Origin: Flavilitoribacter sp020436695
GTDB taxonomy: Bacteria; Bacteroidota; Bacteroidia; Chitinophagales; Saprospiraceae
NCBI GenBank assembly: GCA_041392665.1
Contig: JAWKLQ010000022.1
Location: 94,434 to 158,433 of the forward strand
Direction of reading: 5' to 3'
Length of the DNA stretch: 64,000 nucleotides
Shown here piece by piece: positions 23,973-32,568 of the stretch. The notes beneath the pieces are model-generated. The model searched no databases, was not told the origin of the DNA, and saw only the letters and a list, made by a program, of their open reading frames with translations. Both the position numbers and the translations under genes were made by a program. Each line of letters begins with the position of its first letter. Position 1 is the first letter of the stretch.

Positions 23973-26015
23973 ATGATCCGTTCTATATTCAAATTTCGAT
24001 TCTACTTTCTGGCTTTGATCGCCCTCGGTTTTTCTGCCTGTGTCGACCACGAGTTTGATGAACCGCCCATAGACGAACTGCCTCGCCTCGAGGCCAATGC
24101 CACGATAGATGATATTAAAGCACTGCATACGCTGGGCGATGATCCCAGTCTGATCACTCAATCTCTTTTGATCGAAGGCCTGGTGTCAGCTGATGATGAA
24201 TCCGGCAACTTCTTCCGGCAGATCGCCATCCAGGATGCCAGCGGCGGGATTATCCTGCGGTTGAATGCTACAGGGCTGTTCAACGATTTCCCGGTAGGCA
24301 CCAAAGTTATTGTCGATTGTGAAGGGCTATACATCGGCGACTACAACGATCTGTACCAGATCAGTGGCAGTCCCGAAAACGGGATTGAAGAACTATTGAT
24401 CGATCAGCACCTTTTTGTAACAGGCCAGGGATTGACGGTTGAACCAACTGTAGTCTCTATTGATGGATTACAGGATGCTGCTACGCTGAATAATCTGCTG
24501 GCTACATTGGTGAAATTTGAGAATGTACAGTTCATTGACGCCAACACGGAAGTTCCCTATGCCGATGTGGTTAATCGCCAATCACTCAATCGGACGCTGG
24601 TGGATTGCAATGGCAATGAGATCATTGTACGGACCAGCGGCTACGCAGATTTCGCCAATGAGTTGACCCCGGCCAGAAACGGATCGCTGGCGGCGATCCT
24701 GACGGTATTCGGCAGCACCCGTCAGTTGGTACTGCGTGATCTCACCGACGTAAGTATGGAGGCCGAACGCTGCGGCGGTAGCGGAACCGGTGGCGGCGAA
24801 CTGATGGCTATCGAAGATGTCCGTGCCGCCTTCAACATTGGGGCAACCGCCGGACCAGACAATGCCAAGATCCGTGGCATAGTGATCTCCGACGGAGCCT
24901 CCGGCAACTGGACCGGACGCAACCTGGTACTACAGGATGGCACGGCCGGAATTGTCATTCGTTTTGCGGATAATCAGAGTTTTGCCCTCGGAGAGGAGAT
25001 CGAAGTCAATATTTCCGGACAGGAGTTGTCGGAATATGCTGGTCTTTTGCAGGTGAATGACGTGCCACTATCTAATGCCTCTTCGTTTGGCCCCGGTACC
25101 TTGCCCGATGCCCGGGTGGCTACGGTCAGCGAGCTGATGGCCAATGCTGAAGCCTGGGAATCCACTTTGGTGCGTTTGAACGGAGTAACGCTAAGCGGTG
25201 CCGGCACCTACAACGGCTCTGTAACCGTAAGTGACGGCACGGGAAGTGTCGTCATGTACACTCGTGGCGACGCCGGTTTTTCGGGAGAAGCCCTACCCAC
25301 CAACGAAGTGGATCTGATCGGTGTGGTATCCCAGTTTAACGATCCGCAGGTGATCATTCGCAATCTGGATGATGTGATCGGAGGTAATTCCGGCGGTGGT
25401 GGCGGTGGAGACCCTGTGATCACCAGTGCTTTGTCACTACGGGAAGCTTTTGCGGGCGGTGCAACCAGTGCTCCGGCCGGTAAAAAGATCCGCGGCATTG
25501 TTATTTCCGATAAGGATGCAGAGAATATCACCAGCCGTAATGTGGTATTGCAGGATACCTCCGGCGGTATTGTGGTGCGCTTCAGCGCAGATCACAATTT
25601 TGCCCTGGGAGAAGAGATAGAGATCAATGTTTCCGGTCAGGAGCTTTCTGAATACGCTGGTTTACTCCAGGTTAATAATGTCCCCATCGGAAATGCCGTG
25701 AGCTTCGGTCCAGGTACAATGCCAACTCCCCAGGTGCTGACCATTGACGACATTCTGGCCGATATGAGCGGTGCCGAAAAACTGGAATCAACGCTGGTAG
25801 AGATCAAAGGTGTCACGGTGGAAGGAGGAGGCACCTTCTCCGGCAGTAAGACCATGACTGACGATACAGGGTCGATAACCTTATATTCACGTAGCCAGGC
25901 CAGCTTTGCCAATACGACCGTGCCGGCCGGCAAAGTGAATATGGTAGTGATCGTTTCGCAATTCAACGATACGCAGGTGAATTTGCGGAATGATAGTGAT
26001 ATTACGACACAGTAA
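23973..26015 (+). CDS. DUF5689 lipoprotein with two extra tandem OB-like modules
   Basis: This 680-residue surface lipoprotein has its lipobox at ALGFSACVD. The first domain (about 30-270) is DUF5689 (SLLIEGLVSADDESGNFFRQ, IAIQDASGGIILRLN). Two further modules of roughly 200 residues follow, separated by Gly-rich linkers (GGSGTGGGE and GGNSGGGGGGD). They are near copies: both contain KIRGIVISD, FALGEEIE, SGQELSEYAGLLQVN and VSQFND. The repeated core resembles an OB-like nucleic-acid or ligand-binding fold. It lies 95 bp after the TonB receptor, so it is probably its surface partner. Confidence 0.85.
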   Translation: MIRSIFKFRFYFLALIALGFSACVDHEFDEPPIDELPRLEANATIDDIKALHTLGDDPSLITQSLLIEGLVSADDESGNFFRQIAIQDASGGIILRLNATGLFNDFPVGTKVIVDCEGLYIGDYNDLYQISGSPENGIEELLIDQHLFVTGQGLTVEPTVVSIDGLQDAATLNNLLATLVKFENVQFIDANTEVPYADVVNRQSLNRTLVDCNGNEIIVRTSGYADFANELTPARNGSLAAILTVFGSTRQLVLRDLTDVSMEAERCGGSGTGGGELMAIEDVRAAFNIGATAGPDNAKIRGIVISDGASGNWTGRNLVLQDGTAGIVIRFADNQSFALGEEIEVNISGQELSEYAGLLQVNDVPLSNASSFGPGTLPDARVATVSELMANAEAWESTLVRLNGVTLSGAGTYNGSVTVSDGTGSVVMYTRGDAGFSGEALPTNEVDLIGVVSQFNDPQVIIRNLDDVIGGNSGGGGGGDPVITSALSLREAFAGGATSAPAGKKIRGIVISDKDAENITSRNVVLQDTSGGIVVRFSADHNFALGEEIEINVSGQELSEYAGLLQVNNVPIGNAVSFGPGTMPTPQVLTIDDILADMSGAEKLESTLVEIKGVTVEGGGTFSGSKTMTDDTGSITLYSRSQASFANTTVPAGKVNMVVIVSQFNDTQVNLRNDSDITTQ

Positions 26016-26027
26016 GAGTTGATTAAC

Positions 26028-26075
26028 GACTTTATGGCTGATCGTTGACCATAGGTAACGATCAGCCATAAAGTC
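26028..26075. terminator. perfect 19-bp hairpin after the DUF5689 gene
   Basis: GACTTTATGGCTGATCGTT (26028-26046) and AACGATCAGCCATAAAGTC (26057-26075) are exact reverse complements with a 10-nt loop. There is no clear U-tract, so it may be a Rho-independent terminator of weak type or an mRNA-end stabiliser. Confidence 0.6.
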
Positions 26076-26132
26076 ATACTAACCAACAATTATTTAGCGT
26101 TAGGAATAAAATTTCACCACCTATCGCGCCGT

Positions 26133-26534
26133 ATGAATTACTTCAAAACCGCTCTACTGATCTTCATTAACTTCCTTTCTATTTCCACTTTGTCCGCTCA
26201 GGAGAATGCAGTGGCTGTCTCAAACGAAAACAAGGTCGATCTAATCTGTCAGGTACAGGACCTTGAGCAATTCCGATCCCTCCACGACATTTTGCCCATC
26301 AATGAACATTGTCAGATACTTTCTTTCGGAGTGCTGAGAGTACCTAAAATGAAAGATGGATCCCTGATCCAGGAGTTCTTTGGCCATTCTGCTGATTTTA
26401 ATGAAAAGATCCTGAAAATGCTCGGTAACTGCCAGCCCGGAGACCGCCTTTATTTTGACAATATACGCACGGTGGCAGATTGTAGCCAGTACCAGGGTAA
26501 TGGCGGTACCAGTTATGTCATAGAGGTAAAATAG
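26133..26534 (+). CDS. small exported protein, GldM C-domain-like
   Basis: The 133-residue protein has a signal peptide (MNYFKTALLIFINFLSISTL, then SA). The mature part ends with FNEKILKMLGNCQPGDRLYF and DNIR. The pattern of a sequence ending in PGDR-[LV]-YF-[DE]-[ND]-I resembles the C-terminal repeat domain of the T9SS motor protein GldM and small proteins related to it. The match is by eye only. Four cysteines may form disulfides. It lies after a strong hairpin and is probably separately transcribed. Confidence 0.5.
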   Translation: MNYFKTALLIFINFLSISTLSAQENAVAVSNENKVDLICQVQDLEQFRSLHDILPINEHCQILSFGVLRVPKMKDGSLIQEFFGHSADFNEKILKMLGNCQPGDRLYFDNIRTVADCSQYQGNGGTSYVIEVK

Positions 26535-26734
26535 TTGCAAGTCTTCGGGTCTTGGTAATATTCATTCATAACTGACTTTAATCTACCTTCAATGTCCTGG
26601 CAGGAGTCTTTCCTTAGGGCAACTGGATTTCATTTCGCATCCTTTACTGACGTATATCACCCTACAAACTGATCCTTTTCATCCTGTTTCGGGTCCATAA
26701 TTGAGAACTTGAGTGCTAACGAAAAGCCCTGAAT

Positions 26735-27115
26735 ATGGATACCTACAAAGTGGACGAATTACTACAGGAGGCGGACCAGTTGCTCCAATTTGCCGGAGAG
26801 GAAATGGTGCGTTCCGAAGAAGACGCCATTACCCATACGGTCTGTTTTCATTCCCGCCAGGCTATTATTAATTATTTGACCGCCTTTCTACTCAGTGAAG
26901 GTATTCAACCGGAAGAGCCCATTACCATGGCCGGTTTGCTGGAGGAATGCCGCTCACTTGACGGCCGGTTTGAACTGGTTGACCTCAATAATATCCACTG
27001 CCGTTTAGAGTCCCATAGTCAGGAATACTGCCTGTCGGTTGATCAGGTAGATGAATGCATCAAGATTGCCCGTCAGTTGCGAGCTATCGTTAATGCAACC
27101 ACACCTGGTTACTAA
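26735..27115 (+). CDS. HEPN-domain-like protein
   Basis: The 126-residue all-helical protein has the HEPN signature layout: an N-terminal helix with AxxL-type spacing (KVDELLQEADQLLQFAGEEM), then HTVCFHSRQAIINYLTAFLL, where a small-residue HSxQAxxxxLKAxL-type helix is typical, then a loop and a third helix. The R-x4-6-H RNase motif of toxic HEPN proteins is not present, so it may be a structural or sensing HEPN. It ends 39 bp before the GltD-like gene and is probably co-transcribed with the redox operon. Confidence 0.62.
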   Translation: MDTYKVDELLQEADQLLQFAGEEMVRSEEDAITHTVCFHSRQAIINYLTAFLLSEGIQPEEPITMAGLLEECRSLDGRFELVDLNNIHCRLESHSQEYCLSVDQVDECIKIARQLRAIVNATTPGY

Positions 27116-27154
27116 CCGGACTATTACTTTTTGATCACGGAAAGCATCAAACAA

Positions 27155-28831
27155 ATGGAATCATCCAAAAGACCCGATCTTACTTCTCCTGCAGATCTGC
27201 AAACGCACGAAAAGGGGACTGGGCCCATTCGAAGTCAACATCCCGTCTATCAGGATTTTTTGCCGCCCTGTAATCAAGGCTGCCCGGCCGGCGAGAACAT
27301 ACAGGCATGGTTGGGTTTGGCCCAAAGCGGAGCTTACCGGCAGGCGTGGCAGAAACTGACGGAAGAAAATCCCTTTCCCGCCATTCACGGCCGTGTGTGC
27401 TATCATCCCTGCGAGGATGCCTGTAACCGGGCGCATATCGACGAAACGGTAAGCATTCACGCTATTGAGCGTTTCCTCGGAGATAAGGCTTTGGAAGAAG
27501 ACTGGCAATTTGACTTTGCTCCACCCGACAGTGGAAAGAAAGTAATGATTGTAGGTGCCGGACCAAGTGGCCTTTCTGCGGCCTATCATCTTCGCCGCCT
27601 GGGGCATGAAGTGGAACTGTTCGAAGCCGGTCCGATAGCGGGTGGTATGATGCATTTTGGTATCCCTCCTTATCGCCTTCCTCGGAATGTACTGGATCAG
27701 GAGATCGACAGATTGCGTAAGGTCGGTATAAAGTTCCATCTTAATCATAAGGTGGAAGATGTATTGCTCACCAAAGAGCAGGGAGGTTTCGACGCCGTAT
27801 TCATCGCCGTTGGTGCCCATCTTTCCAAAAAAGTAGATATCCCTGCCCGGGATGCCGGACAAATACTTGATGCACTGACTTTTCTTAAAGATGTAGAATC
27901 CGGTACGGCTCCCAGCCTGGGGCGGAAAGTAGCCGTATATGGAGGTGGTAATACCGCAATGGATGCTGCCAGGGTGGCCAAACGCCTGGGCTACGAGCCG
28001 CTGATCATCTATCGCCGTGACCGCGAACACATGCCGGCGCACGATTTCGAAGCTGATGAAGCTTTGGCGGAAGGGGTAAAGATCAACTGGTTGCGTACCA
28101 TCAAGGAAATTGATGCCACTTCCTACAAGGTGGAAAAAATGCGGATCAACGCACAGGGAAGACCGGAAGGTACCGGCGAGTACGAAATCCTCGAGGCCGA
28201 TTCACTGATCCTCGCCCTGGGGCAGGATACTGATACCGGCTTTTTGAAAAAAGTGTCAGGCGTAGAGTTCGATTGGGGGGGCACCGTAAAAGTAGGTCCG
28301 GATATGATGACCGGACATCCCGGTATTTTTGCCGGTGGTGACATGGTACCCAGCGAGCGAACCGTTACCGTCGCCGTCGGGCACGGTAAAAAGGCCGCCC
28401 GCTTTATCGATGGTTATCTGCGTGCTAAGCCCTATGTAAAACCTGCCGCTCACCCGCTGGTCAGCTGGGATAAGTTGCATCTGTGGTACAAGACTTTCGC
28501 TCCGCATTCCGAACAGCCGGAAATTGAGGTGGTAGAACGTACGGAAGACTTCCGGGAAGTGGTTGGAGGTCTTTCCGAAGAACAGGCCCGCTATGAGGCT
28601 ATGCGCTGTTTATCTTGCGGTAACTGCTTCGAATGCGACGGCTGTTATGGTGCCTGCCCGGAAGATGCGGTGATCAAACTCGGACCGGGTAATCGCTATC
28701 GCTTCGACTATGACCTTTGTACAGGCTGTGCGGTTTGCTACGAGCAGTGCCCGTGTCACGCTATTGAGATGGTATCGGAAGTATCACCGGAGGAAATGAT
28801 CGAGTCGGCAGTAGTAAGCATTCTCGATTAA
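27155..28831 (+). CDS. GltD-like FAD/NAD(P) oxidoreductase with iron-sulfur clusters
   Basis: The 558-residue flavoprotein belongs to the glutamate-synthase small-subunit group. The N-terminal 4Fe-4S domain has CNQGCPAGENIQAWL and GRVCYHPCEDACNRAHID. The FAD motif is IVGAGPSGLSAAYHL (about 131-145), the NAD(P) motif is AVYGGGNTAMDAARVA (about 258-273), and a GG-D second FAD contact lies in GIFAGGDMV. The C-terminus adds a ferredoxin-like domain with two Cys clusters (CLSCGNCFECDGCYGACP and CTGCAVCYEQCP). It is not glutamate synthase: no gltB is nearby. Its position 50 bp before nifJ suggests it exchanges electrons between NAD(P)H and ferredoxin. The start was set to the ATG at 27155 rather than the upstream TTG. 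Confidence 0.88.
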   Translation: MESSKRPDLTSPADLQTHEKGTGPIRSQHPVYQDFLPPCNQGCPAGENIQAWLGLAQSGAYRQAWQKLTEENPFPAIHGRVCYHPCEDACNRAHIDETVSIHAIERFLGDKALEEDWQFDFAPPDSGKKVMIVGAGPSGLSAAYHLRRLGHEVELFEAGPIAGGMMHFGIPPYRLPRNVLDQEIDRLRKVGIKFHLNHKVEDVLLTKEQGGFDAVFIAVGAHLSKKVDIPARDAGQILDALTFLKDVESGTAPSLGRKVAVYGGGNTAMDAARVAKRLGYEPLIIYRRDREHMPAHDFEADEALAEGVKINWLRTIKEIDATSYKVEKMRINAQGRPEGTGEYEILEADSLILALGQDTDTGFLKKVSGVEFDWGGTVKVGPDMMTGHPGIFAGGDMVPSERTVTVAVGHGKKAARFIDGYLRAKPYVKPAAHPLVSWDKLHLWYKTFAPHSEQPEIEVVERTEDFREVVGGLSEEQARYEAMRCLSCGNCFECDGCYGACPEDAVIKLGPGNRYRFDYDLCTGCAVCYEQCPCHAIEMVSEVSPEEMIESAVVSILD

Positions 28832-28880
28832 CGCATCGACCGGGTGCCCACTGCACCTGCAACCACCAAAAATTTAGGAA

Positions 28881-31800
28881 ATGAGCACTACCATAAAAAA
28901 TAAGATCGCTACACTGGATGGAAACGAGGCCACGGCTTATGTGGCCTTCAGGGTGAATGAAGTGTGCGCCATTTATCCGATCACCCCTTCTTCGCCGATG
29001 GCCGAATTTGCGGATGAATGGGCCGTAAAAGGAACGACCAATATCTGGGGTAATATACCGGAAGTGATTGAAATGCAAAGCGAAGGCGGCGCTGCCGGTG
29101 CCGTGCACGGAGCCCTGCAGACAGGGGCGCTAACCACCACGTTTACAGCGTCACAGGGGTTGATGCTGATGTTGCCCAACATGTACAAGATCGCCGGTGA
29201 GTTGACCTGTGCCGTATTCCATGTGGCCGCCCGTTCACTGGCTGCCCAGGCACTGTCTATTTTCGGTGACCATAGTGATGTAATGGCGGCGCGGACTACC
29301 GGTTTTGCCATGTTGGCCTCTGCCTCCGTGCAGGAAGCTCACGATATGGCTCTGATCAGTCAGACTTCAACCTTGGAAGCACGTATTCCTTTTATTCACT
29401 TTTTTGACGGTTTTCGTACTTCGCACGAAGTAAGCAAGATCACGCTTTTGCCGGATGAACATATTCGGGCCATGATCGATGATCAGTGGGTGATCAAGCA
29501 CCGGCAGCGCGGCCTCAATCCGGATAATCCCTTTATCCGGGGAACGGCTCAAAACCCGGATGTTTTTTTCCAGGCCCGGGAAACCGTAAACCCGTTCTAC
29601 CAGAAAACGCCGGAGATCGTAGAACGTGCCATGCGCAAGTTTGGTGAATTGACTGGGCGTCATTACAGTCTATTTGATTATACAGGAGCGCCGGATGCCG
29701 AACGGGTCATCATTTTGATGGGGTCCGGTGCTCAAACCGCTGCCGAGACGGCTGCCTATCTGGCGGATCAGGGAGAAAAGGTGGGCGTGATCCAGGTACG
29801 TTTGTACCGGCCTTTCTCCACTGACCACTTACTACAGGCGCTGCCGGAAACGGTTAAGAAAATTGCCGTACTGGATCGCACCAAAGAACCCGGCGCTGTA
29901 GGCGAACCGCTTTATCAGGATGTACTGGCTGGTATGATGGAGGCTAATCAACTCGGACAACTAAATACGATGCCTAGATTGGTGGGTGGTCGTTACGGTT
30001 TGTCATCCAAAGAGTTTACCCCCGCCATGGTGAAGGGTATTTTCAGCGAACTTGAAAAAGATCAGCCGAAAAATCACTTCACTATCGGTATTTACGATGA
30101 TGTAAGCCATACCAGTCTCGAATACGATCCGGAATTTACACTGGTTGATAAAACCATGACCCAGGCCCTTTTCTTCGGTCTGGGAGCCGACGGTACCGTG
30201 GGGGCCAACAAGAACAGTATCAAGATTATCGGTGAGCATACTGATCTGCACGCACAGGGCTATTTCGTTTACGATTCCAAAAAATCCGGTGCCAAGACCG
30301 TATCTCACCTTCGATTTGGTAAAAATCCGATTCGGGCGCCTTATCTGATCCGCCGGGCGGACTTTGTCGCCTGCCACAAATACAATTTTGTGGATAAGGT
30401 AGATATGTTGTCATACGCCAAGCGGGGAGCCACCTTCCTGCTGAACACGCCTTATGGGCCGGATGAGGTTTGGGATCAGCTACCTCGTTCTATGCAGGAG
30501 GAAATTTTAGAGAAAAACCTGTCATTTTATGTGATCGATGCCTCCAAAGTTGCACAGGCAGCTCGGATGGGTGCCCGAATCAACACCATCATGCAGACCT
30601 GTTTCTTTGCCCTCTCCGGTGTATTGCCTAAAGACGAAGCGATAGGGTACATCAAAAAAGCGATCGAAAAAACCTACTTTAAAAAAGGAAAAGCCGTCAT
30701 CGACCAGAACTTCAAAGCTGTGGACCTGGCCCTAAGTCATCTCCACGAAGTATCGATCCCGGCAACGGTCAGCAGTGTGCGTGAACTACCGCCCATTGTT
30801 CCGAAAGAAGCGCCGCCCTTCGTACGGGAAGTAACGGCGATGATGATGAAGGGACTGGGTGACGAACTGCCGGTCAGCATGTTACCCGAAGATGGTACTT
30901 ATCCCAGCGGTACTACCAAGTGGGAAAAACGCAATATTGCCGATGAAGTGCCGGTATGGGACCCGCAGGCCTGCATTCAGTGCGGCAACTGTAGTTTTGT
31001 TTGTCCGCACAGTGTCATCCGCGCCAAGTACTACAACAAAGGCTATCTGGATGATGCTCCGGCCAACTTCCAGTCTGCTCCGATCAATGCCCGCGGTTTC
31101 CCGGAAACCCGCTATACCCTGCAGGTCTATCTGGAAGACTGTACCAGCTGTAATCTTTGTGTAGAAGCCTGTCCGGTAGTCCATCCGGAAGATCCTAAGA
31201 AACGGGCCATTAACATGGAGGCAAAAGCTCCGATCCTGGAACAGGAACAGGAAAATGTTACCTTCTTCGAAGCCCTGCCGATGAATGACCGGGCTAAGAT
31301 CGACTTCTCGCTGGTGCGTGGAGCGCAGTTCCTGGAACCGCTCTTTGAATTCTCCGGTGCCTGTGCCGGTTGTGGCGAAACGCCTTATGTTCGCCTGCTG
31401 ACCCAATTGTTTGGTGATCGTCTGATCGTGGCGAATGCGACGGGTTGCTCCTCCATCTACGGCGGTAATCTGCCGACGACGCCCTGGACGACTAATGAGC
31501 AGGGCCGTGGTCCGGCCTGGTCCAACTCCCTTTTCGAGGACAATGCCGAATTTGGTCTGGGTATGCGTGTGACGGTGGATAAACACACCGCCATGGCCCG
31601 GCAACTGCTGGAGAAAATGGCAGATCTTTTCCCGGCCGAACTGGTGAACGGTATCCTTAGCTCCGCACAGAGCAGGGAATCCGAGATCCAGCAACAAAGA
31701 TACCGGGTAGGCAAACTGAAAGCCATACTTCTGAAAATGGGTACACCGGAAGCACAATTGTTGCTTTCCGTTGCCGACAATCTCGTGCGGCGTTCAGTTT

Positions 31801-32459
31801 GGCTACTGGGCGGTGACGGCTGGGCTTACGATATCGGTTCCTCCGGCGTAGACCATGCCCTGGCCAGTGGAAAAGACATCAACATTCTGGTAATGGATAC
31901 CGAGGTGTACTCCAATACCGGTGGTCAGATGTCGAAAGCTACACCAACGGCGGCGACGGCCAAATTTGCGGCGGCCGGGAAGCGGGTTGGTAAAAAGGAC
32001 CTGGCGTTGCAGGCCATTTCCTACGGTAATGTTTATGTGGCCCAGATCGCGATGGGTGCCAATCCGCAGCAGACCCTGCTCGCCATGAGGGAGGCTGAAG
32101 CCTATCCCGGACCGTCACTCATCCTGGCTTACAGCCACTGTATTGCCCACGGTATCCGGATGGAAAAAGGACTGGATCAGCAGGATCTGGCGGTGAAATC
32201 AGGCTACTGGCCGTTGATCCGCTACAATCCGACTTTGCGTAAGGTCGATAAGAACCCGTTCGTACTGGATTCGCCCCGGCCTTCTATTGCGTTGAAGGAT
32301 TATGCTTATCGCGAATTGCGGTATCAGATCCTTACCCGGACCAATCCGGAAGAAGCGGAACGACTGATGAAACTGGCTCAGGAACTGGTGAATATCCGTT
32401 GGCAAAGCTATGAGGATATGGCCAGCTGGACAGCTGATTCTTTTACTCCGGTTGCTTGA
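28881..32459 (+). CDS. nifJ: pyruvate:ferredoxin (flavodoxin) oxidoreductase
   Basis: The single-chain PFOR has 1192 residues, the normal family length. It oxidatively decarboxylates pyruvate to acetyl-CoA and reduces ferredoxin. Domains in order: pyruvate-binding domain (YPITPSSPMAEFADEW at about 32-47), transketolase-C-like domain (about 265-400), gamma domain with GLGADGTVGANKNSIKII (about 434-451), a ferredoxin domain with two 4Fe-4S motifs (CIQCGNCSFVCP and CTSCNLCVEACP, about 698-770), and the TPP domain (CAGCGETPYVRLL, GDGWAYDIGSSGVDH, DTEVYSNTGGQMSKATP) with the third cluster's cysteines. All key residues appear intact. It is the central gene of the redox operon. Confidence 0.96.
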   Translation: MSTTIKNKIATLDGNEATAYVAFRVNEVCAIYPITPSSPMAEFADEWAVKGTTNIWGNIPEVIEMQSEGGAAGAVHGALQTGALTTTFTASQGLMLMLPNMYKIAGELTCAVFHVAARSLAAQALSIFGDHSDVMAARTTGFAMLASASVQEAHDMALISQTSTLEARIPFIHFFDGFRTSHEVSKITLLPDEHIRAMIDDQWVIKHRQRGLNPDNPFIRGTAQNPDVFFQARETVNPFYQKTPEIVERAMRKFGELTGRHYSLFDYTGAPDAERVIILMGSGAQTAAETAAYLADQGEKVGVIQVRLYRPFSTDHLLQALPETVKKIAVLDRTKEPGAVGEPLYQDVLAGMMEANQLGQLNTMPRLVGGRYGLSSKEFTPAMVKGIFSELEKDQPKNHFTIGIYDDVSHTSLEYDPEFTLVDKTMTQALFFGLGADGTVGANKNSIKIIGEHTDLHAQGYFVYDSKKSGAKTVSHLRFGKNPIRAPYLIRRADFVACHKYNFVDKVDMLSYAKRGATFLLNTPYGPDEVWDQLPRSMQEEILEKNLSFYVIDASKVAQAARMGARINTIMQTCFFALSGVLPKDEAIGYIKKAIEKTYFKKGKAVIDQNFKAVDLALSHLHEVSIPATVSSVRELPPIVPKEAPPFVREVTAMMMKGLGDELPVSMLPEDGTYPSGTTKWEKRNIADEVPVWDPQACIQCGNCSFVCPHSVIRAKYYNKGYLDDAPANFQSAPINARGFPETRYTLQVYLEDCTSCNLCVEACPVVHPEDPKKRAINMEAKAPILEQEQENVTFFEALPMNDRAKIDFSLVRGAQFLEPLFEFSGACAGCGETPYVRLLTQLFGDRLIVANATGCSSIYGGNLPTTPWTTNEQGRGPAWSNSLFEDNAEFGLGMRVTVDKHTAMARQLLEKMADLFPAELVNGILSSAQSRESEIQQQRYRVGKLKAILLKMGTPEAQLLLSVADNLVRRSVWLLGGDGWAYDIGSSGVDHALASGKDINILVMDTEVYSNTGGQMSKATPTAATAKFAAAGKRVGKKDLALQAISYGNVYVAQIAMGANPQQTLLAMREAEAYPGPSLILAYSHCIAHGIRMEKGLDQQDLAVKSGYWPLIRYNPTLRKVDKNPFVLDSPRPSIALKDYAYRELRYQILTRTNPEEAERLMKLAQELVNIRWQSYEDMASWTADSFTPVA

Positions 32460-32484
32460 TATTTTGGGGTGTGCAGGTTTTGAA

Positions 32485-32537
32485 GTGCTCAGGTGTCGAA
32501 GTTCACCGAACACCTCAAAACATCAACACCTGAGCAC
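32485..32537. repeat. inverted repeat between nifJ and the DHOD-like gene
   Basis: GTGCTCAGGTGT (32485-32496) pairs perfectly with ACACCTGAGCAC (32526-32537). The loop and right flank contain two copies of CCGAACACCTCA (32507-32518 and 32538-32549), the same type of AACACCT word found in other gaps of the window. It could attenuate downstream expression; there is no U-tract. Confidence 0.7.
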
Positions 32538-32568
32538 CCGAACACCTCAACACGTCAAATCAAAAAAA

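Noticed and set aside
26735..27115. HEPN toxin of a toxin-antitoxin pair
   Set aside because: No R-x4-6-H motif and no MNT-type antitoxin gene beside it; the downstream genes are metabolic.
27161..28042. Long antisense open frame opposite the GltD-like gene
   Set aside because: Shadow of a well-supported gene; composition follows the reverse complement of its codons.
32500..32555. Possible CRISPR-like repeats (AACACCT words)
   Set aside because: Repeats are too short and irregular, without unique spacers of constant length; simple intergenic words.
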